Part shown: piece by piece, positions 43,301 through 58,300 of the stretch
Numbering within the stretch: position 1 is the first letter of the stretch
Layout of the letters: every line of letters begins with the position of its first letter
NCBI GenBank assembly: GCA_023079485.1
Contig: CM041084.1
Coordinates: 127,965,292-128,029,291, forward strand
Length of the DNA: 64,000 nucleotides
Source: Archilochus colubris
Taxonomy: Eukaryota > Chordata > Aves > Apodiformes > Trochilidae
Reading direction: 5' to 3'
The notes under the pieces: generated by a model
Database searches by the model: none
Seen by the model: only the letters and a program-made list of their open reading frames with translations
Told to the model about the DNA's origin: nothing
Position numbers and translations under genes: made by a program

Positions 43301-46300
43301 GAACAGGCTCCCCAGGGAGCTGGTTGTGTCTCTATCCCTGACCGTGTTTAAAAATCATCTGGATGTGGTGCCTGGGGACATGGTTTAGTGATGGGTCATC
43401 AAAACTAGGGTAACAGGGTTAGGATAAGGTTGGACTCGATTAAGGTTGGACTTCTTGAAGTTATTTTCCAGCCTGAGCAATTCTATGATTCAATGATACA
43501 AGCTTGCAAGAAGAGGCACTTGCAGTGCTTTCATGCACTTGTCCCAAGGATGGCACAGGCATATCTACTCTAATATGTTAAAGTGTGATTAGTCTTCAAA
43601 GACAGAAATTTAGCAGTTCTACATTGCATGGATGGTCATGTGTTGAGTTCCCCCATCCTTGCACTTGTTTTGTCTTAGCCCTTTTACTTAGGTTTCTCTT
43701 GGCTGGTGGCTGGTTGACATCCCTTTCATGCCATCCCAGACATGCCTTTCTTATCTGTAAATAAGGGGTAGAAACCTTGGAGATAGATTGATATCTCAAG
43801 CAAAACCATCCCCTTAATATTCCCTTCCAGACTGATGATACCAAGACTCTTTTTCAAATACGTGGTGCAGAGGCCAGGACTTTTACCCTGTTGATAGCCT
43901 CATTTCACAGGCTGTAGGGGCTGGTTTCCTGATTATTTCCTTCTTTTCAGTGGATGATTCATATTGGCAAAATGGGTGAGCTGTAACATCACTGGGTGAT
44001 GTTGTGTTTTGTTTTAACAGGATGCCATGGTTGTGTCAGTGGAACAATATAAAACAGAATTGATCTCAGAGGCTTGATCTGTTAATGCCTTTGCAGTTAC
44101 AACAGTTGAAAAACCAATGCATTGCTGGGAAACAACCCTACTTTATCAGGACTCTTTTTGTTTCACTGATGTGTTTCAAGTCAATGTGATAGTTTTCTGT
44201 AGTATTTAATTGCCATGTTCTCATTCCTCAAGTCTGTGCAAAGAGGAAACATCTACCAGAATAGATGTAACAAAGGCTTTGAGTGCTGCTTCTGATTCTT
44301 TTTTTTGAATGATAAGGCAGAATAATGCTGTTTGACTGGCCTCTGGTTAGTCTCTGGTGCTTTTTCAACACTGATTATTTTAGAGTTTGGGACTTTCAAC
44401 TTAGATCTGACCATGGTAACAGTCTTTTCTTCACAGAATCATGCAATTGTTTCAGTTGGAAAAGACCCTTATGATCATCAAGTGCAACTGTTAACCTGGC
44501 ACTGTCAAGTCCACCACTAAACTGTGTCCCTAAGCACCCCATCAACATGGCTTTTAAATAACTTCAGGGATGGTGACTCGACTAGTTCCCTGGGCAGCCT
44601 GTTCCAGTGCCTGGCAATCTTTTTGATTAAGAAATTTTTCCTAATATCCAATCTGAAACACCCCCCCCCCCATCACAATTTGAGGCAGTTTCCTCTCATC
44701 CTATTGCTTATTACTTGGAAGAAGAGACCAACCCCAGCCTCCCTGCTTCTATTCACTCCCTCGCAGGATTAGAGCTCTGATGTTTTTATGGAGAGAACAT
44801 GGGCTGTTCTGTCAGTGTGCTTGCAAGTTGCTTACATTTAAGATTTGTTTCCTTGCACAGAGAGAGCAGCTCTTAAAAGCAGAAATAAATGCTGAGAGGC
44901 TGAAGGAATGAGACATATCTCAGCTGCAGAAAGATACTTCACATGATATCTGAAGTTTATGACCACATGCTGCTGCACCATGGCCCTCCAGGTTTGGCCT
45001 CATCCTTTATCTTTCCTTGCACATGAGGTGCTGTTTCTAGAGTGGCATTTCCTCCTTCCCTTACTTCTTACCTTTAAGCAAACAGCTTAAGGTCCAAAGA
45101 ATGTTTATGCTTAGAAGTTCCCCCAGGCTTCTGGGGAATGAGTGACGTGTGGACATGTCAGAAATCAATGAGATACAAAAGCTGAAGGGCAGAGGGATTA
45201 AAGAGTGATGGAAAGGATTTAACAGTCTTGCTGGTACCATGCCCCTGCCTAGAGGCAGGCTTTGCTTTAACTAAGTGATTGCTGGCAGATATTTTTCTAG
45301 TCAGGTCTCAAAGATCTCATTGATGAATGATCTCCCACCTCTCCAGCTGCTATTGAGTGCTCCATTATCCTTAGTATCAAAAAATTGCTGGGGGATTCCC
45401 TTTCTCCCAACATCTAACACAAAAAATTTCCCTGGGTATGCGAGTTTGTTACCTTTTGCTTTGTGGGCTATGGAACAGCTGACTGATTTAATACACCAGA
45501 CCTTAAGCATAACACTGTTAGCATGTGCCTTGCACTCTTCTGAAAATCTCCAGGTCTTTCCAGCTGTCTTGATACACCATGTTTTCTGGTTGCATCCTTT
45601 GCACTTCTCTGGCTGCTTGCCAGCTGGTCCACATCTTTCTTGACATCCAGTCCACAGACTTTTAGTTCTCTGGAACAGGTTACGCGGGGAGGTTGTGGAG
45701 TCTCCCTCCTTGGAGATATTAAAAAGCCATGTGGAAAAAGTCCTGAGCAGCTGGCTCTAGATAGGCCTGCTTGAGCTGGGGGCTGGACCAGATGACTTAC
45801 AGAGGTTCCTTCCAACCTCAGCCATGCTGTAAGTCTGTGATCTGAGGCTTTGCTAGTGTCACAGTTTTACCAGGGTTCACTGAGAGCTGAGTATGAGCCA
45901 TTACTGTGCCCAGGAAGCCAAGAAGGCTTTTTGTATCAAAAATAGTGTGGCCAGCAGGAACAGGGAAATGATCATCTCCCTGTACTTGGTACTGGTGAGG
46001 CCACATCTTGAATACTGTGTTCAGTTTTGGGCCCCTCAGTAAAAGAAGGACATTGAGATGCTGGAGCATGTCCAAAGAAGAGCAATGAGGCTGGTGAAGG
46101 GTCTGGAGAAAAGTCTTAAAAGGAGCTTTAAGAGGTTGTTTAGCCTGGAGAAAAGGAGGCTGAGAGGAGATCTTACCATTCTCTACAACTACCTGAAAGG
46201 AGGCTGTAGTGAGGTGGGGGTTGATCTCCCTAGTAACAAGTGATAGGATGAGGAGAAAAAGCTTCAAGCTGTGCCAGTGCAGGTTTAGATTGCCTATTAG

Positions 46301-49300
46301 GAAAACTTTCTTCACCGAAAGAGTTATTAAATGCTGGAACAGGCTGCCGAGGTAAGTGGTTGAATCACCATCCTTGGAAGTATTCAAAAGACATGGCAGT
46401 CAGGGAGAAGGCTTAGTGATGGACTTGGCAGTGTTAGGTTAATAGTTAGACTCAATGATCTTAGGGGCCTTTTCCAACCTAAATAATTCTATGATTCTGC
46501 AAGTCTATTTAGATATGCATTTCAGAGAAGAAGGAGGTGAAGTTTTTGTTAAAGTCCAGAAAATTACTGTTAATTGGAACAACATTAATATTTCCCCTAG
46601 CACAGTGTCCTCAAGTCAATAAAGTTTATTCTCTTTTATGTCTTTTTTAAAGCATAAAGCTTTTGTTTGAGGCTCTGGTTTGATGTGGTGGTGTTTTTTC
46701 CAAATTTTGCAGCAAGATTAGGACTTTGTTATTGCTTGATATTTAACACTTGGCTCACCTACGTGGGACAATATTAAGGAATAAGCTCTACAATTATAGT
46801 TCTTTGAAATCATTCTCTAGGTTTCACTAAGTGGGAAAAATGCTCAACTAGATATTAATCTTCACACTAGATATTAATCTTCACAGAAATTAGAACCGCC
46901 TGAATTAGACCAATGAATTAACACAAATATTTTTAATGCTGTGTGCCTACAAGTTTTAACTCTGTTACTTGACCCTGGGTCAACTGAGAAGTGTGTTTCT
47001 CACTTCTCCCTCTTGGCTATGAATAAAATACTGAGCACTACAGCTGCTCCTGTGAGCCACTAGCTCGTGATGAGGGTTCTGCCTTGTGTTACACCAAGCA
47101 GTATGGAGAAAAAAATTCTTAGAGGAGCACATTTAACAAATTCATCCATGTATGCCATGTCAGTACATTAGAAAACCAGAAAACATGTAATCTAAGAATT
47201 TCCTCTAGCTAAAGAAACCATGTCTTAAATTATTTCAAATACTTTAAAGCCCCCACAAAACTTCAACAAAATCTTTTCCTGATGTTCCTGGGAATGATTA
47301 CCTCTGGTAATTTATCCAGCAGGTATTTTTACTCTGGGATAAAGCTGCTTCTAAAAAACACAGGCTTTGCATGGCAGCAGATGTGTCTAACTGGGGGCAG
47401 TCTTTTACTCAGTATCAGATCCCTGAGGTCTAAAGTTAAAAGTTGTTTGGAATTTCTAGCTTACTTCTTGCCTTTGGTGTTGGTCTTGTCCACGTGCTGC
47501 TGCTGCTGTCCTCTTCCCTCTCGTGAAATGTGATCTTCTGGAAGGCAGAGATCCAGGGTTCCCATGTGAGATGTACATACACCTGGCTGGGAGCTCCTCG
47601 TGTAGCCCTTCTCAGACCTGCAGCCTCAGTGCAGTTGGTTCAAGTATGCACTCATATTTTATCAGACAGACAATGTCCATTCTTCATATGTACTTTTTTA
47701 CTTCCCCCCTTTCTACATTTAGTTTATTTATTCATTTTGCATATTTATTCAATAACATATTTTGCTTTTAACTCAAATTTCAAGACCACCCCTGGAACAA
47801 AAGTGTGCTTAGGAAAACTCCTTCATGAATTTCATATGTACCTTTTGCGTCTGTTAACAAGATGCTGCTAGTTCAAATGGTTTGAATTTAGGTCTCCCAA
47901 GAGGCAAAAATACTGTGATTACATGTCTATGGATTCTTTGCAGTAGAAGGTTCCTTCTCTGCATTTCTTGGTTTGGCACTAGCAGTGGCACAGGCAACCC
48001 CAAGAGCAGATCTGGGGTGATTGATCCTAGGAGCTGTACCACTGATGGTCAGCCCTGCTACATGAACGCCCTCCCTCTGTTTGGGATCAGAGACAATCTG
48101 GGTCAGACCCTCAGAGTTGTGGATCCTTCCAGGCTTCTCCCAGGTCTTCAGTCCAGAGCTGGGCAGATGCATTTATCTGCATGTGTTAGCTATTGGAATT
48201 CACTTTTTAGCCAGAAAACAATATAGTTGCCTTCAATTTATCTGCCATTTTTCTCCAGGGATTCAGGTAGAGCCACTTGCTCCCAGATCCTCCATGCCTT
48301 GCAGAGAGCAGCTGGTGCTGGGCTTGCTCTCTCCCTACAGCTGCTGGCTGACTTGCCTCTTTACTTGTCTCTCCCTGCAGAAGCAAAGCCCCAGGCTTTG
48401 CCTTGGGGGGAGCTCCATCTCAAAGCTGGTGTTTCACTCACCTAAGATGCAACCAGATGGGATGCTGGGAGCAGAAGGGAAAAGCACATCTGCCTTGAAT
48501 GTCCAGTGGTTTGAAAAAACTAAACATATTAGTGTTGGAGTGAAAGAATTTTAGGGTGTTGTGATTGCTTACCACTTCCACTGATTTTTAAGAGAAATAT
48601 AATGACAAGCCCTAAACCTGAGTTAGTAAAACTGGCAACATTTATGCTGAATTTGTTGAAAATTAAAAGGCAAACATCCCCCACATCTGGATAAATCCAC
48701 ACTTAAAACTGTGTCATGGCAAGTAGTGTAATATGCAAATCTAACTAATTAAAAGCTATTACTGAAAGTCTTTTTAATTAATTACCTGCACTTAATGCAC
48801 ATCAAGCTGCCAAAGTCAGTATCCATACTGAATTTTTTGTGCATGCAATAGGATGAATGTGATGGGCAATTTGGTTTGTTTACAGATACTAATCAGTAAA
48901 ACTTAAACATTCCAAACTAAAGGTTATGAACAAGCTGTATAGAAATCCATGCATCTTTTGCAGAGAATGACTGGTACCTCTGCCATGTGACACTGCTTGC
49001 TCCAGAAGAGGAAATTCTGTCCTGGGGCATGTACCCATACCCTTACCTGGCACGTGTCGATCCAGACGCCCGGAAAGGCACCCTCATCTACCAGCTTGTT
49101 GCATATTACAGTGACAAGGAAAACACCAGTGCTGGGATAACTTACACACTCATTGCAGGTAGGTCTGTTCTACTCTTGGTGAGACACTGGAACAGGTTGC
49201 CCTGAGAAGATGTGGCTGCCCCATCCCTGGAAGTGTTCAAGGCCAGGTTGGATGGGGCTTTGAACAACCTGGTCCAGTGGGAGATTTCTCTGCCCATGCA

Positions 49301-52300
49301 GGGGGGTTAGAACGAGATGATCTTTGAGATCTCTTCCAATCCAAACCATTCTTTTCTGAAAGAAATGGTAAAATTCAGTTAAGTTGCAGGTTTTTCTTAA
49401 GTTTCCTACTTTATCATTTTGTTGGTACATTTTTTTCCTTGGGGTAAAGATTCAGGAGGTACAGAAAGTAGAAGCTGGAGGTGCCTTAAGTAAAACAGTT
49501 ACATGGATGGGAACTTTTTCTTTCTGTGTCTTTCTTTGCTTTACTTCTACTTTGGCATCAATTGCAGCCTTGCCATTGGCTTAATGCTCTATTTCTTGCC
49601 TGTTCTCTTCTACACTGCACCAGTCAACAGAACATGGAGAGAGTGAAAAGTAAAGTGCACAAATGGAGAGGAAGTGCATGCAAGGACATAGGCAGATGAT
49701 TTGAGGATACCTTACCTTAAAATAGTGAAGATGTAAACATGCTTGCTGTGGGGCATTTTTCAAACCAGCTTTGTGCATGTGTTGATAGGTGGGGAAGAGC
49801 GATTCCAAGTAGATAAGGATACTGGCATTATCATGACTACTGGCTTGCCTTTGACGTGGAACAAGGAATATGTGGTTACTGTGGAAGCTACTGATGAGCA
49901 TGGCAACAAAAGCCCCTATGCCTCCATTTCCATCCTGGCAGGCTCCCGACCTCCACAGTTCACTAACATGTCCTACAGTGTGTTTGTTCCTGAAAATACT
50001 CCAGCAGGAGAAAAGTAAGTTGGACTTGTTAGGTGAGCTCCTCCTCTGCAGTCTGAGAGCAGCTTCACAGAGCACAATATAGTGAGAATTTTTTGTTGTA
50101 GCTTCTCAAGGCTATGTATATGTTTTTGCCTATGACACTTTAAAGATTGTGTTGTGTTTTCTAAAAGAAACAATTCCTTTTCTGGTGTTTGAGAGTCTCC
50201 AGTGTGGCACATGGTGTAATCTGGGATGCTGCAATTCTGTGGGAATTACTATTTTAGAGCTCTTGGGATCTTATTGCATAGCATCATGAATTCAAACAAC
50301 CAAGCTCCTGGCTATGCATCTTCTGGAGCACTTCAGATATAAATGAGTGCTTGAAAAATACTGTCTTAATTAACCAGATTTGGAGTTGTTTTTATCCTGC
50401 TTGACCTGTATTTACATTTTTAGAAAGGCAAGTCATTGCCAGACTCTTGAGATAACAATGCCCATGTGAAGTGCAAATAGATACAGCTGAGTCTCCCAGG
50501 GGCCCTGCTTCTTTGTGAAGAATAGCTCAGCCAACTGGAGAGATGCTGCTGAGACAGCTCTTGTTTTATTCTCACTCTTCAGCTGTCTGAGGGCCTCGTG
50601 GGCTTTTGTGGCACCAAGTAGCAGCTGGAGCAGGGCCACAGGAAGGGAGTAGGAAGGAACCTCAAGCTGATGGAGTTAGAAAAATTGCTGGAAATTTGCC
50701 ACCTACTCCTTAACAGAGAATGAATGAGGAAAGTTGTCTCCTTCCATGACACTTTCACTGAAATGAACTCCAAGTGTATTTGCATGCTGGCCATAGACTG
50801 CTGTGATGAGGTGAAGCTTCAAAGCATAAGTCGTGGTAGGGAGGCAAACATTCATTTAATGTCCTGACTAGGAGGACAGCAAAATCTGGAAAGGAACTTG
50901 TGTTCTTGAGTTTCACATCCATCTCTGAACCAGTTCCTTTTCTGAATATACATCTTCAAAGAAAGTCATTCTAGGAGCTCAGTTACCTCTGTAGCTGAAG
51001 CTAAACCAGTTAATGCTGTCAAGTATTTGGAAGGGTAGAAAATGAAAGAAAAAGGTGTTTTCATGTTACTAGGAAGTAGAAATGGAAGTTGAAATGGGTT
51101 GTTATCCCAGCCCTCCTATGTCAGGGGCTCAGTTTCGTGAGAGAAAAGAGGGTTGGTGGGTGTAGCACAGGGATTTCTAATCTCATACAAAGCTGAGCTA
51201 AGCATTGACGGAGAGTGAGCAACTCACCTTTCATATTCCTCTTCAGGTGCTCAGGAGACAGCTTTTGTTGTTGTTGTCTTGAAGCAAAAAGTTATTCTCT
51301 CATTCTTTACAGAGTAGCAGTTGTTGAGGCTGTTTCTTTCCAGAGCCAGCCTCTTTCATACACTCTGCTTACAAACCCCAGCGGGCTCTTCAGGGTGAGG
51401 CAGGAAAGTGGAGAGCTCAGCTTGACCCACCCTGTGGACTACGAGAGTGAGCACCACCTCTATCACCTCTTACTGAAAGCCATGGAAGTTGAGAGCACTC
51501 TTAGCAGCGTGACTGAGGTACGTGGGTCATTCCACTCCCTACCCACAGTCTCTGCAACCTCGTTACCTAATTAGTGGGACCACTTGCACACAAGGATGAA
51601 GATGCTTGGGAGGGAGTAGGCCTTATGATGCAGGCAGAAGGCTGGGCTCTGCTCTAGGTTCAGATCCAGGCTCTGCAAAATACTTCTTGTAATTTCTTTT
51701 AGGTTTTGCCTCCCATCTGCTTGGAGCTGAAGGAGATAATACTTCTCTGTGTTACTGTAGTGTGAGGAAAAGCTTTAGCATCAGAGATGTAAGGCTTGGA
51801 CAGCAGCAAGAGCAGTGACTGCCCAGGCAGTGAACAGAACAAGGTGCCTGTTATCTTAAGTATAGAAACTAAAATCCCCCCTCAGCATGTCCTTTTGTCT
51901 CAGGTCATCGTCCATATCACTGATGAAAACGACTGTTCTCCCGAATTCCAGCACTCCATTTACAGCAGAGACAACATTCCCGAAACCATTCCTGTTGGTA
52001 CATCTCTACTGCAAGGTGAGGACCACCTTGGCAACTTTTGTTCCAGTGCTGCTGTGGACATGCCAGTTTGTGTTACATGTTCACATTCTCACTGTAAGGA
52101 AGCAACAGTTCTTCCATGGAGAGCACTGCAGGTTGTAAGATGTGGATGGTGGCTTTCCTGGAGAGCCATAGGCAGCTGGGTAACAGGAGCAGGGGCTGGG
52201 ACCTCAGAGAGGTTATGAACTGTGTGACAAGTGACTGAGTGCCAAAGCAAAATTTAGTGGATAATTTACATGTCAAAAATGTGTCTTTTCAAGACAACAA

Positions 52301-55300
52301 CGTAGATTTCCTGAATTTGAAGCTGAACACTTAGCAGGACATAGTCATGATAAGAAGCTTAGCTTCCCTTGAGTTGCCACATGCTTATAAAAAGGCTGAT
52401 TTCTCTAAACACTTAGCAGGAGAGTTCAGAGCTTGCTGTAGCTCATTTTTTTTGTTTAATGACTTTTGGAAAGAAGTAAGTTGATTGGAATGACTAACTC
52501 CTAACATTCCTAAGCATGTGACTTTCCTTAAAGAAATGAATGCTATTCTCTCCAGGAGACTTGTATAAAGCTGATCAAAAGTCACCCATACACCCCATGA
52601 CCAAAGCAAGCAGAACAGCAAAGCTGTGCAATTGAATCCTGTTGTGTTGTCTTGCCACACCGACTACATTTCAAGGGAAAAAAAACCACCTCAGAAAAGA
52701 AAATATGAGGTCAAGTATAGTGAGAATCAGTGAAAATGGATGGGTGAATGCTCACTTGGTGATGAAGGTCTGAGCGGCATAGGTAGCAGCTGTGAGGAAA
52801 AAATATGTGCAGTTACTTGTACCCTGTGCTGGATGAGTGCTGGGCCACCAGCCCTGACTGCCAGAGCAAGTATCATCTCAAGAAAAAAAAATGGACCAGC
52901 TCTTACCCTAGGTGGAATATGCGACCTCAGGATGTCCCACAAACAAATATCAATGCAAATTAAATGCAAATTTGAGACAGCCTTTGCTGTTCTGTGGCTG
53001 ACTGGGTTACTATCTATGGCACAGAAAAAGATAGCTTGACACATGCCATTTGTTAAAACTGTGGATGGTGTAAATGTGGGGTTTAGCTGTCAATCATTTT
53101 TATTTTAGCACACTTGAAGTCTGACTTGCCTCTCATTTGTAGGGCTGATGCTACATTAGCTGTGTCAGTCTGAGTACCTCAGCCATTATGGGGAGATTTA
53201 TGCTCACTGCATGTGCTTTAAGATGTCTGGATGCAAACAAGCTGTGATCTGCAAAGCAGGGAGGGATGCTCTCAGCAGGGGCTGGTGTCCTCCTGCAGCT
53301 GCACCACTGTGCTGGCAGAGCAAGGCTTAGAGCTGTGCTTGACAGCTTTGTGCTAACACACACTCCAGCTTTGAGCTGGAGTCAGCTTGCACTAAGCCAG
53401 CTTCGAGCATGGGTAGAGCTCACATAGACCTGTTTGTGGTTGCTATATGATCCTCAAATAATAATCTTTGCTATGCAAGAACAGTTTGCAGGGTGGAATG
53501 AAATCAAAGGGGAATGGAATTCCCACTTGCTATTGGGAAGGTATGTTTTTGTTGTGTACTAGTAGTATCTGTCACATTCTCTTTGCCAGAAAATATCTGG
53601 GGAAAAAACCCTATGATTGCTGAGCACATAAAGTTTTGTTTTCTTTTTTGATGGTTACAGTGTGTCACCAGTGACTCTGTAGATTAAATTAGAAGGTTTC
53701 AAATATTTTTATTACTTTCTTCATGTCTTTCTAAAATGAGTACTTAACCACTAATTTTAAGTCACTTTCATTTCAGTACAGCAAGAGTGACTAACTCTAA
53801 AACCCTTGCTTTTGTGGTCTGTAACACACCCAAACATTTATTCTCAGCAGGATTTTAAGAGATGTTAAACAAAATACTAGAGCTACCTTAAATGTCCTTG
53901 TAAACCCAAATGAGCAGGCAGAGGTAACTGAGTTATTTTCAGCTGAGCTTTCCACAGGTCTTTCTCTTCCCCTGTGAGGGGAATAGACCCCTTTGCGTTA
54001 ACGTTCTGATACTGATGGGTCCTTGTTTCTTCATCTTATTTTTGGATGATACTGCAGCTGCCTGACAGGGTGTCCACACCCTGCAATCACTGCTTCACTT
54101 CCAAAAGTCTGTGTGCTAAATGGCTGCAGCTATATCCTCCTGGCAGAATAAGGAGTTTGTTTAAGACCAGTGTGGGTATTAGTGGAAGCCTCATTGTTTG
54201 GCTAGAAAAATGGCAGGGTAATTAAAGAGGTGAGCTACTGCTCTTAAAAATCACTTTTGATACTGTGTTGTGAGCTCTAGGTTTTTATTCTGCTGATTTG
54301 CTACTTCTGAGCAGATGGGACACCCCAGGTACTGAATAAACACTTGCTGGGGAGGGATGTTTAATCACTCTTTGTACCTTGAAGCACCAGTTAATTATAA
54401 AGTACTTTAGCTATGACATAGCTGGGAGCTAATTAAATTTGAACAGCATCCCTGGAGACAGTGAGGACACAGTTTATGACTGATAATGTTCTACCGACAT
54501 GCGTATTGATTGTGTGGTAATTACCAGTGTTGACTGCTATTTGTTCAAAACATGTTGTGTCTTACTGGGATCATGGCTCTCTTGCAAACTCGCCTTGCTG
54601 CAATCACTCAGCCTGGGCTGGAGCAGGAGGAAGAGTTGTTTTGCTTTTTCACTCCCAGCCTCCTGCTGAGTTCCCAGATTCTTACCACAAAAATAAGGCT
54701 TTTATGCATAAAGCAGATTTGGATGGCGTCTGTTCTCAAATAAAAGTATCTGAAGTTTACTTGGTAGTAAATAGCATAACCAAACCTCTTCTGCAGCGTG
54801 ACTGTTCTGTTAAATGTGTGCTCTGATAGTGCTTGCAACAGACTGCGACTCTGGCTCCAACTCTGAGATTGCTTACTTCATCCAGAGCACTGATTTTTCC
54901 ATCACACGTCACGGGGTCATCAATTCTAACCAGAGGCTGAACTTTGAGCGAGCAAACCATATGTATGAGTTTGTGGTGATAGCTGTCGATAAAGGCCACC
55001 CCCCTCGGACAGGGACGGCGTCCGTGCGCATTCGAATGGCCAACGTGAATGATGAGGCTCCCATCTTCTCCCAGTCCATGTAAGCCAGCTTGGACACCTG
55101 CTTTGGTTCTTACTGATCCTTCTCATATATGTAACATAATAACATTTGGCTAAGTTGGTGACTTCTTGTTTTGTGCAGCTAAAAGAGCTGGGAAAATTGA
55201 GGGGCAATTTGGATTAAGTTTGTAGAAGTCGGCCCTTTGTTCCTAGATCATATCCAAAAAATATACCAGTTGTGATACCAGTTTTTTTACTTCATATAGC

Positions 55301-58300
55301 GAGTCTTTTAAATGGAGAGAACACAATGCATAGAAGACCTAACCATATAGGGAATCGTTCTAACTGTGTTGACTTCTAGTTCTCAAAGGGATTGCCCATA
55401 TACAAATAGATGGCAAATTAAGATGGTAGGTAGCAAACACTAAAACTTAATTTTACCATCAGCAGATGCTGTTGCAAGTTTTGCCTTTATAAGGCCCTGT
55501 TTGTTCAAAATGCCTGGTTTCTTTTCATAAACTGATAAATTATTATTTTTTATTGTAAGTTTAAAGTATGGACAGGTTTTAAATAGAAAGCATAAATACA
55601 TTTATATACAAAATTAAATACTGTTTTACATTTATCTTTGTAGTATCTCGTGCTTTTCACTAGTAGATAGGGGCAGCTGCATGACAAATCCTGTTCCTTT
55701 TTTTGCATCTTTAGGATTGAGAAAAGTGATCCTGGTTTGCAGTGCAATTTAGTACAGCGCATACAGATACCTTCCAGAAGGTTCTTGGGAATTATATGTG
55801 GCAAAATGCAGGACTACAATCCTGAAATACTTACCCTATGCTAAACAAAGTTGCTTGAACTCCCATCTTAAACTGGTTAAAGACTGCATGATTGCATGCC
55901 TGAAGCTTAAAGAAAATTACATTCATAATGCCTTTATAGTCCTTGGCTGATCATGTGGTGATGGTTATTGTGGTGCTGAATGTGCTGCCGTTGCTCTCCT
56001 GTGTCCAACAGTTACAGAACTTTCCTTTCGGAAGATGCTGGTCCCAACACCTTAGTGGCTACTGTTCGGGCAAAGGACCCTGATGGAGATGGGGTGCAAT
56101 ACCTAATTACAGGAGGCAATGAGGAGGGCAATTTTGAGCTGGATAGTCAGAAAGGTAAGGAAAGAGGGTTTAGAATATAATTATTTATCTATGAGAAAAT
56201 ACTCTCTATGAGAATTAATTCTTTGATACCATGATGGCCCTTCTCTAAATATTAACAAAAACTTGTAATCCTGGTTCAAGGACTGTGTGGTCTAAGATGA
56301 CCAGTTCATCTGTGTTGCAACCAAAATCCAAACTGAACCACAAATACAGCAGCCGAGCAATGTGATGCTCACTTGATTTTGTTTGCTTACACAATAAAAT
56401 AAAATGGCACTTTCTGCTTCCAAATTTAGGTATCATTAAACTCCGTAAAAACCCCCCACCCAACCTGAAAGGGCCACAATACACACTGAACATCACTGCT
56501 ATAGATGACAACGCCTCAGGGGGACCCACTCCTCTCAGAAGTTTTGCTGAGGTTATTGTAGGAGTTAATGACATCAATAACAACAAGCCTGTCTTCAGAG
56601 AGGTAAGGTGTCTGTCTTGCTGCTGACACTCTTTTCCCATCCATAATTGGGGTTATAGAATCTTCTTGGCGACTGGTGGTCACTGGTGGGTTAGCAGGAC
56701 TGTGTTTGCAGAGCAGAATGAATCTGTGAGTGAATATACATCTAGCTTTCTTCATACTTAAAGACCAAAATCTCATTTTTTTATCTTTTTTATCCCCTCT
56801 TTTCCTTTAAAGCTTGAGTTCTTTGTGAGTAGAAGTGATTTTCTTCTGATTTCTTCTCAGACGTGCTGGAAAAAAATATTGATACTGTGCAGCAAATTCA
56901 TGTGGTTCCGTGTAATATATAGGGTTGGATGTTTGGGTGTATTTTTAGTGCGCTTACTACAGTGACAGCACCTGGGTTCTGGAGAATCAGCCTCCAGGCA
57001 CGTACGTGCTACAGGTAGCAGCCTACGACGCAGACCTTGGTGTTAATGGAGAGGTGAAGTATGGGCTCATGCACCGAGACGGAGCTTCCCTTGGCTTCAG
57101 CATTGACCCCAGCACAGGTCAGTAGCTTTCAGGTTACTGAGATAAAATGAAAATGGCTTTGTGCTGTAATGAGAATGCCACTGGTATGAGTGTGTCACCC
57201 TCACACAGTGAGGGTAACAAACTACTGGAACAGGCTGCCCAGAGATGTTGTGGAGTCCCCTTCTCTGGAGGTACTCAAAACACACCTGGATGCAGTCCTG
57301 TGCTCTAGGTGATCCCCCTCTAGTGGGAGAGTTGGACTGGATGCTCCCTAGAGGCCCCTTCCAGCTCTGACAATTCTGTGATTCTGTGTCTGAGTGGGCT
57401 CATGATTTAGCAGTGTAACTGCTGGGTTAGCAATTACAACTTGTAGGATAAACACAGTTAAAAGTTTGTGATATATGGATAACCATGCACATAGATAAAA
57501 TTAAGATGATAGTGATTTAAGTCACAAATTAAGTAGGAAAATAAACTCCAGTTCAATAGGAAGATAAAAAGCTATTCTGTATCATTTATCTTCCTATTGG
57601 GTCAAACGTAGCTATAAAAATGCAGAGCAAAAAGTGTGACTATAACAGCTTGAATTTGTTCTTGCCTTCAGTGTGTCCTGACAGTTCTTTAAAATATTTA
57701 TTTCTCCTCTCATGCCCAAATAGGGGATCCAGAGCAGTGTGTGTAGAATCAAAACCCTCCTAACAGAACAAGGCAGTGACAGACAGTTTTGATGCATTTC
57801 AGGTGAAGGAGTTATAAATTCTGTGGATGTTTCTACAGTCAAAACAGTAAGATTTGATATGTGTGCCCAGGACTGTACAGGAGACTGGAAGGGCTGACAA
57901 CAGAGCTGCAGAATCGTGGTCCCTAACATAGTAGGCACACAGGTCCTGAGAAGGCCAGTTTGAAGTTTCCTAATCAGAAGAAAATATCTGAGACACAGAG
58001 AATCTTGCTCAGTAGAGAGGAAAAGCTGAATACGGGGAGAAAATAGTTTATTAACTGAGCCATATGATTCCACCCTATTTTAACCAGTTCAACATAGTAC
58101 CTTCCAGCTCCTGTAGTAGAAATTACTTGGGTCACGTCACTTGTGCCTTCTGTGGTGTGACCCAGAGTAACAATGACCTATCTTCGAAATATTCAGTAAT
58201 TTGGACTATCATGGCAGTAAACCTAGGAGTGGCCTCTTGATGAGGAGGAGAAAGTCCTTCTGTGCTCCCTGAGAAGGAAGATAACAGGGTATTTCAGACT

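Larger units (their letters stand above)
34329..48963 (+). other. Cadherin intron 1 (14.6 kb), repeat-rich
   Basis: No supported exon was found between exon 1 and exon 2, and the phase and domain join across the gap is good. It holds CR1 copies at about 34645, 42555, 44431 (minus), 45668 and 45857, the solo LTR at 37323-38348, and otherwise unremarkable AT-rich DNA. Confidence 0.6.

Noticed and set aside
45275..45815. ORFs of 115-122 codons on both strands in cadherin intron 1
   Set aside because: They partly overlap a CR1 tail, and the remaining part shows no domain or codon pattern of a gene.
49581..50075. 164-codon minus-strand frame
   Set aside because: It is the complement of cadherin exon 3, which has clear EC motifs and splice sites on the + strand.
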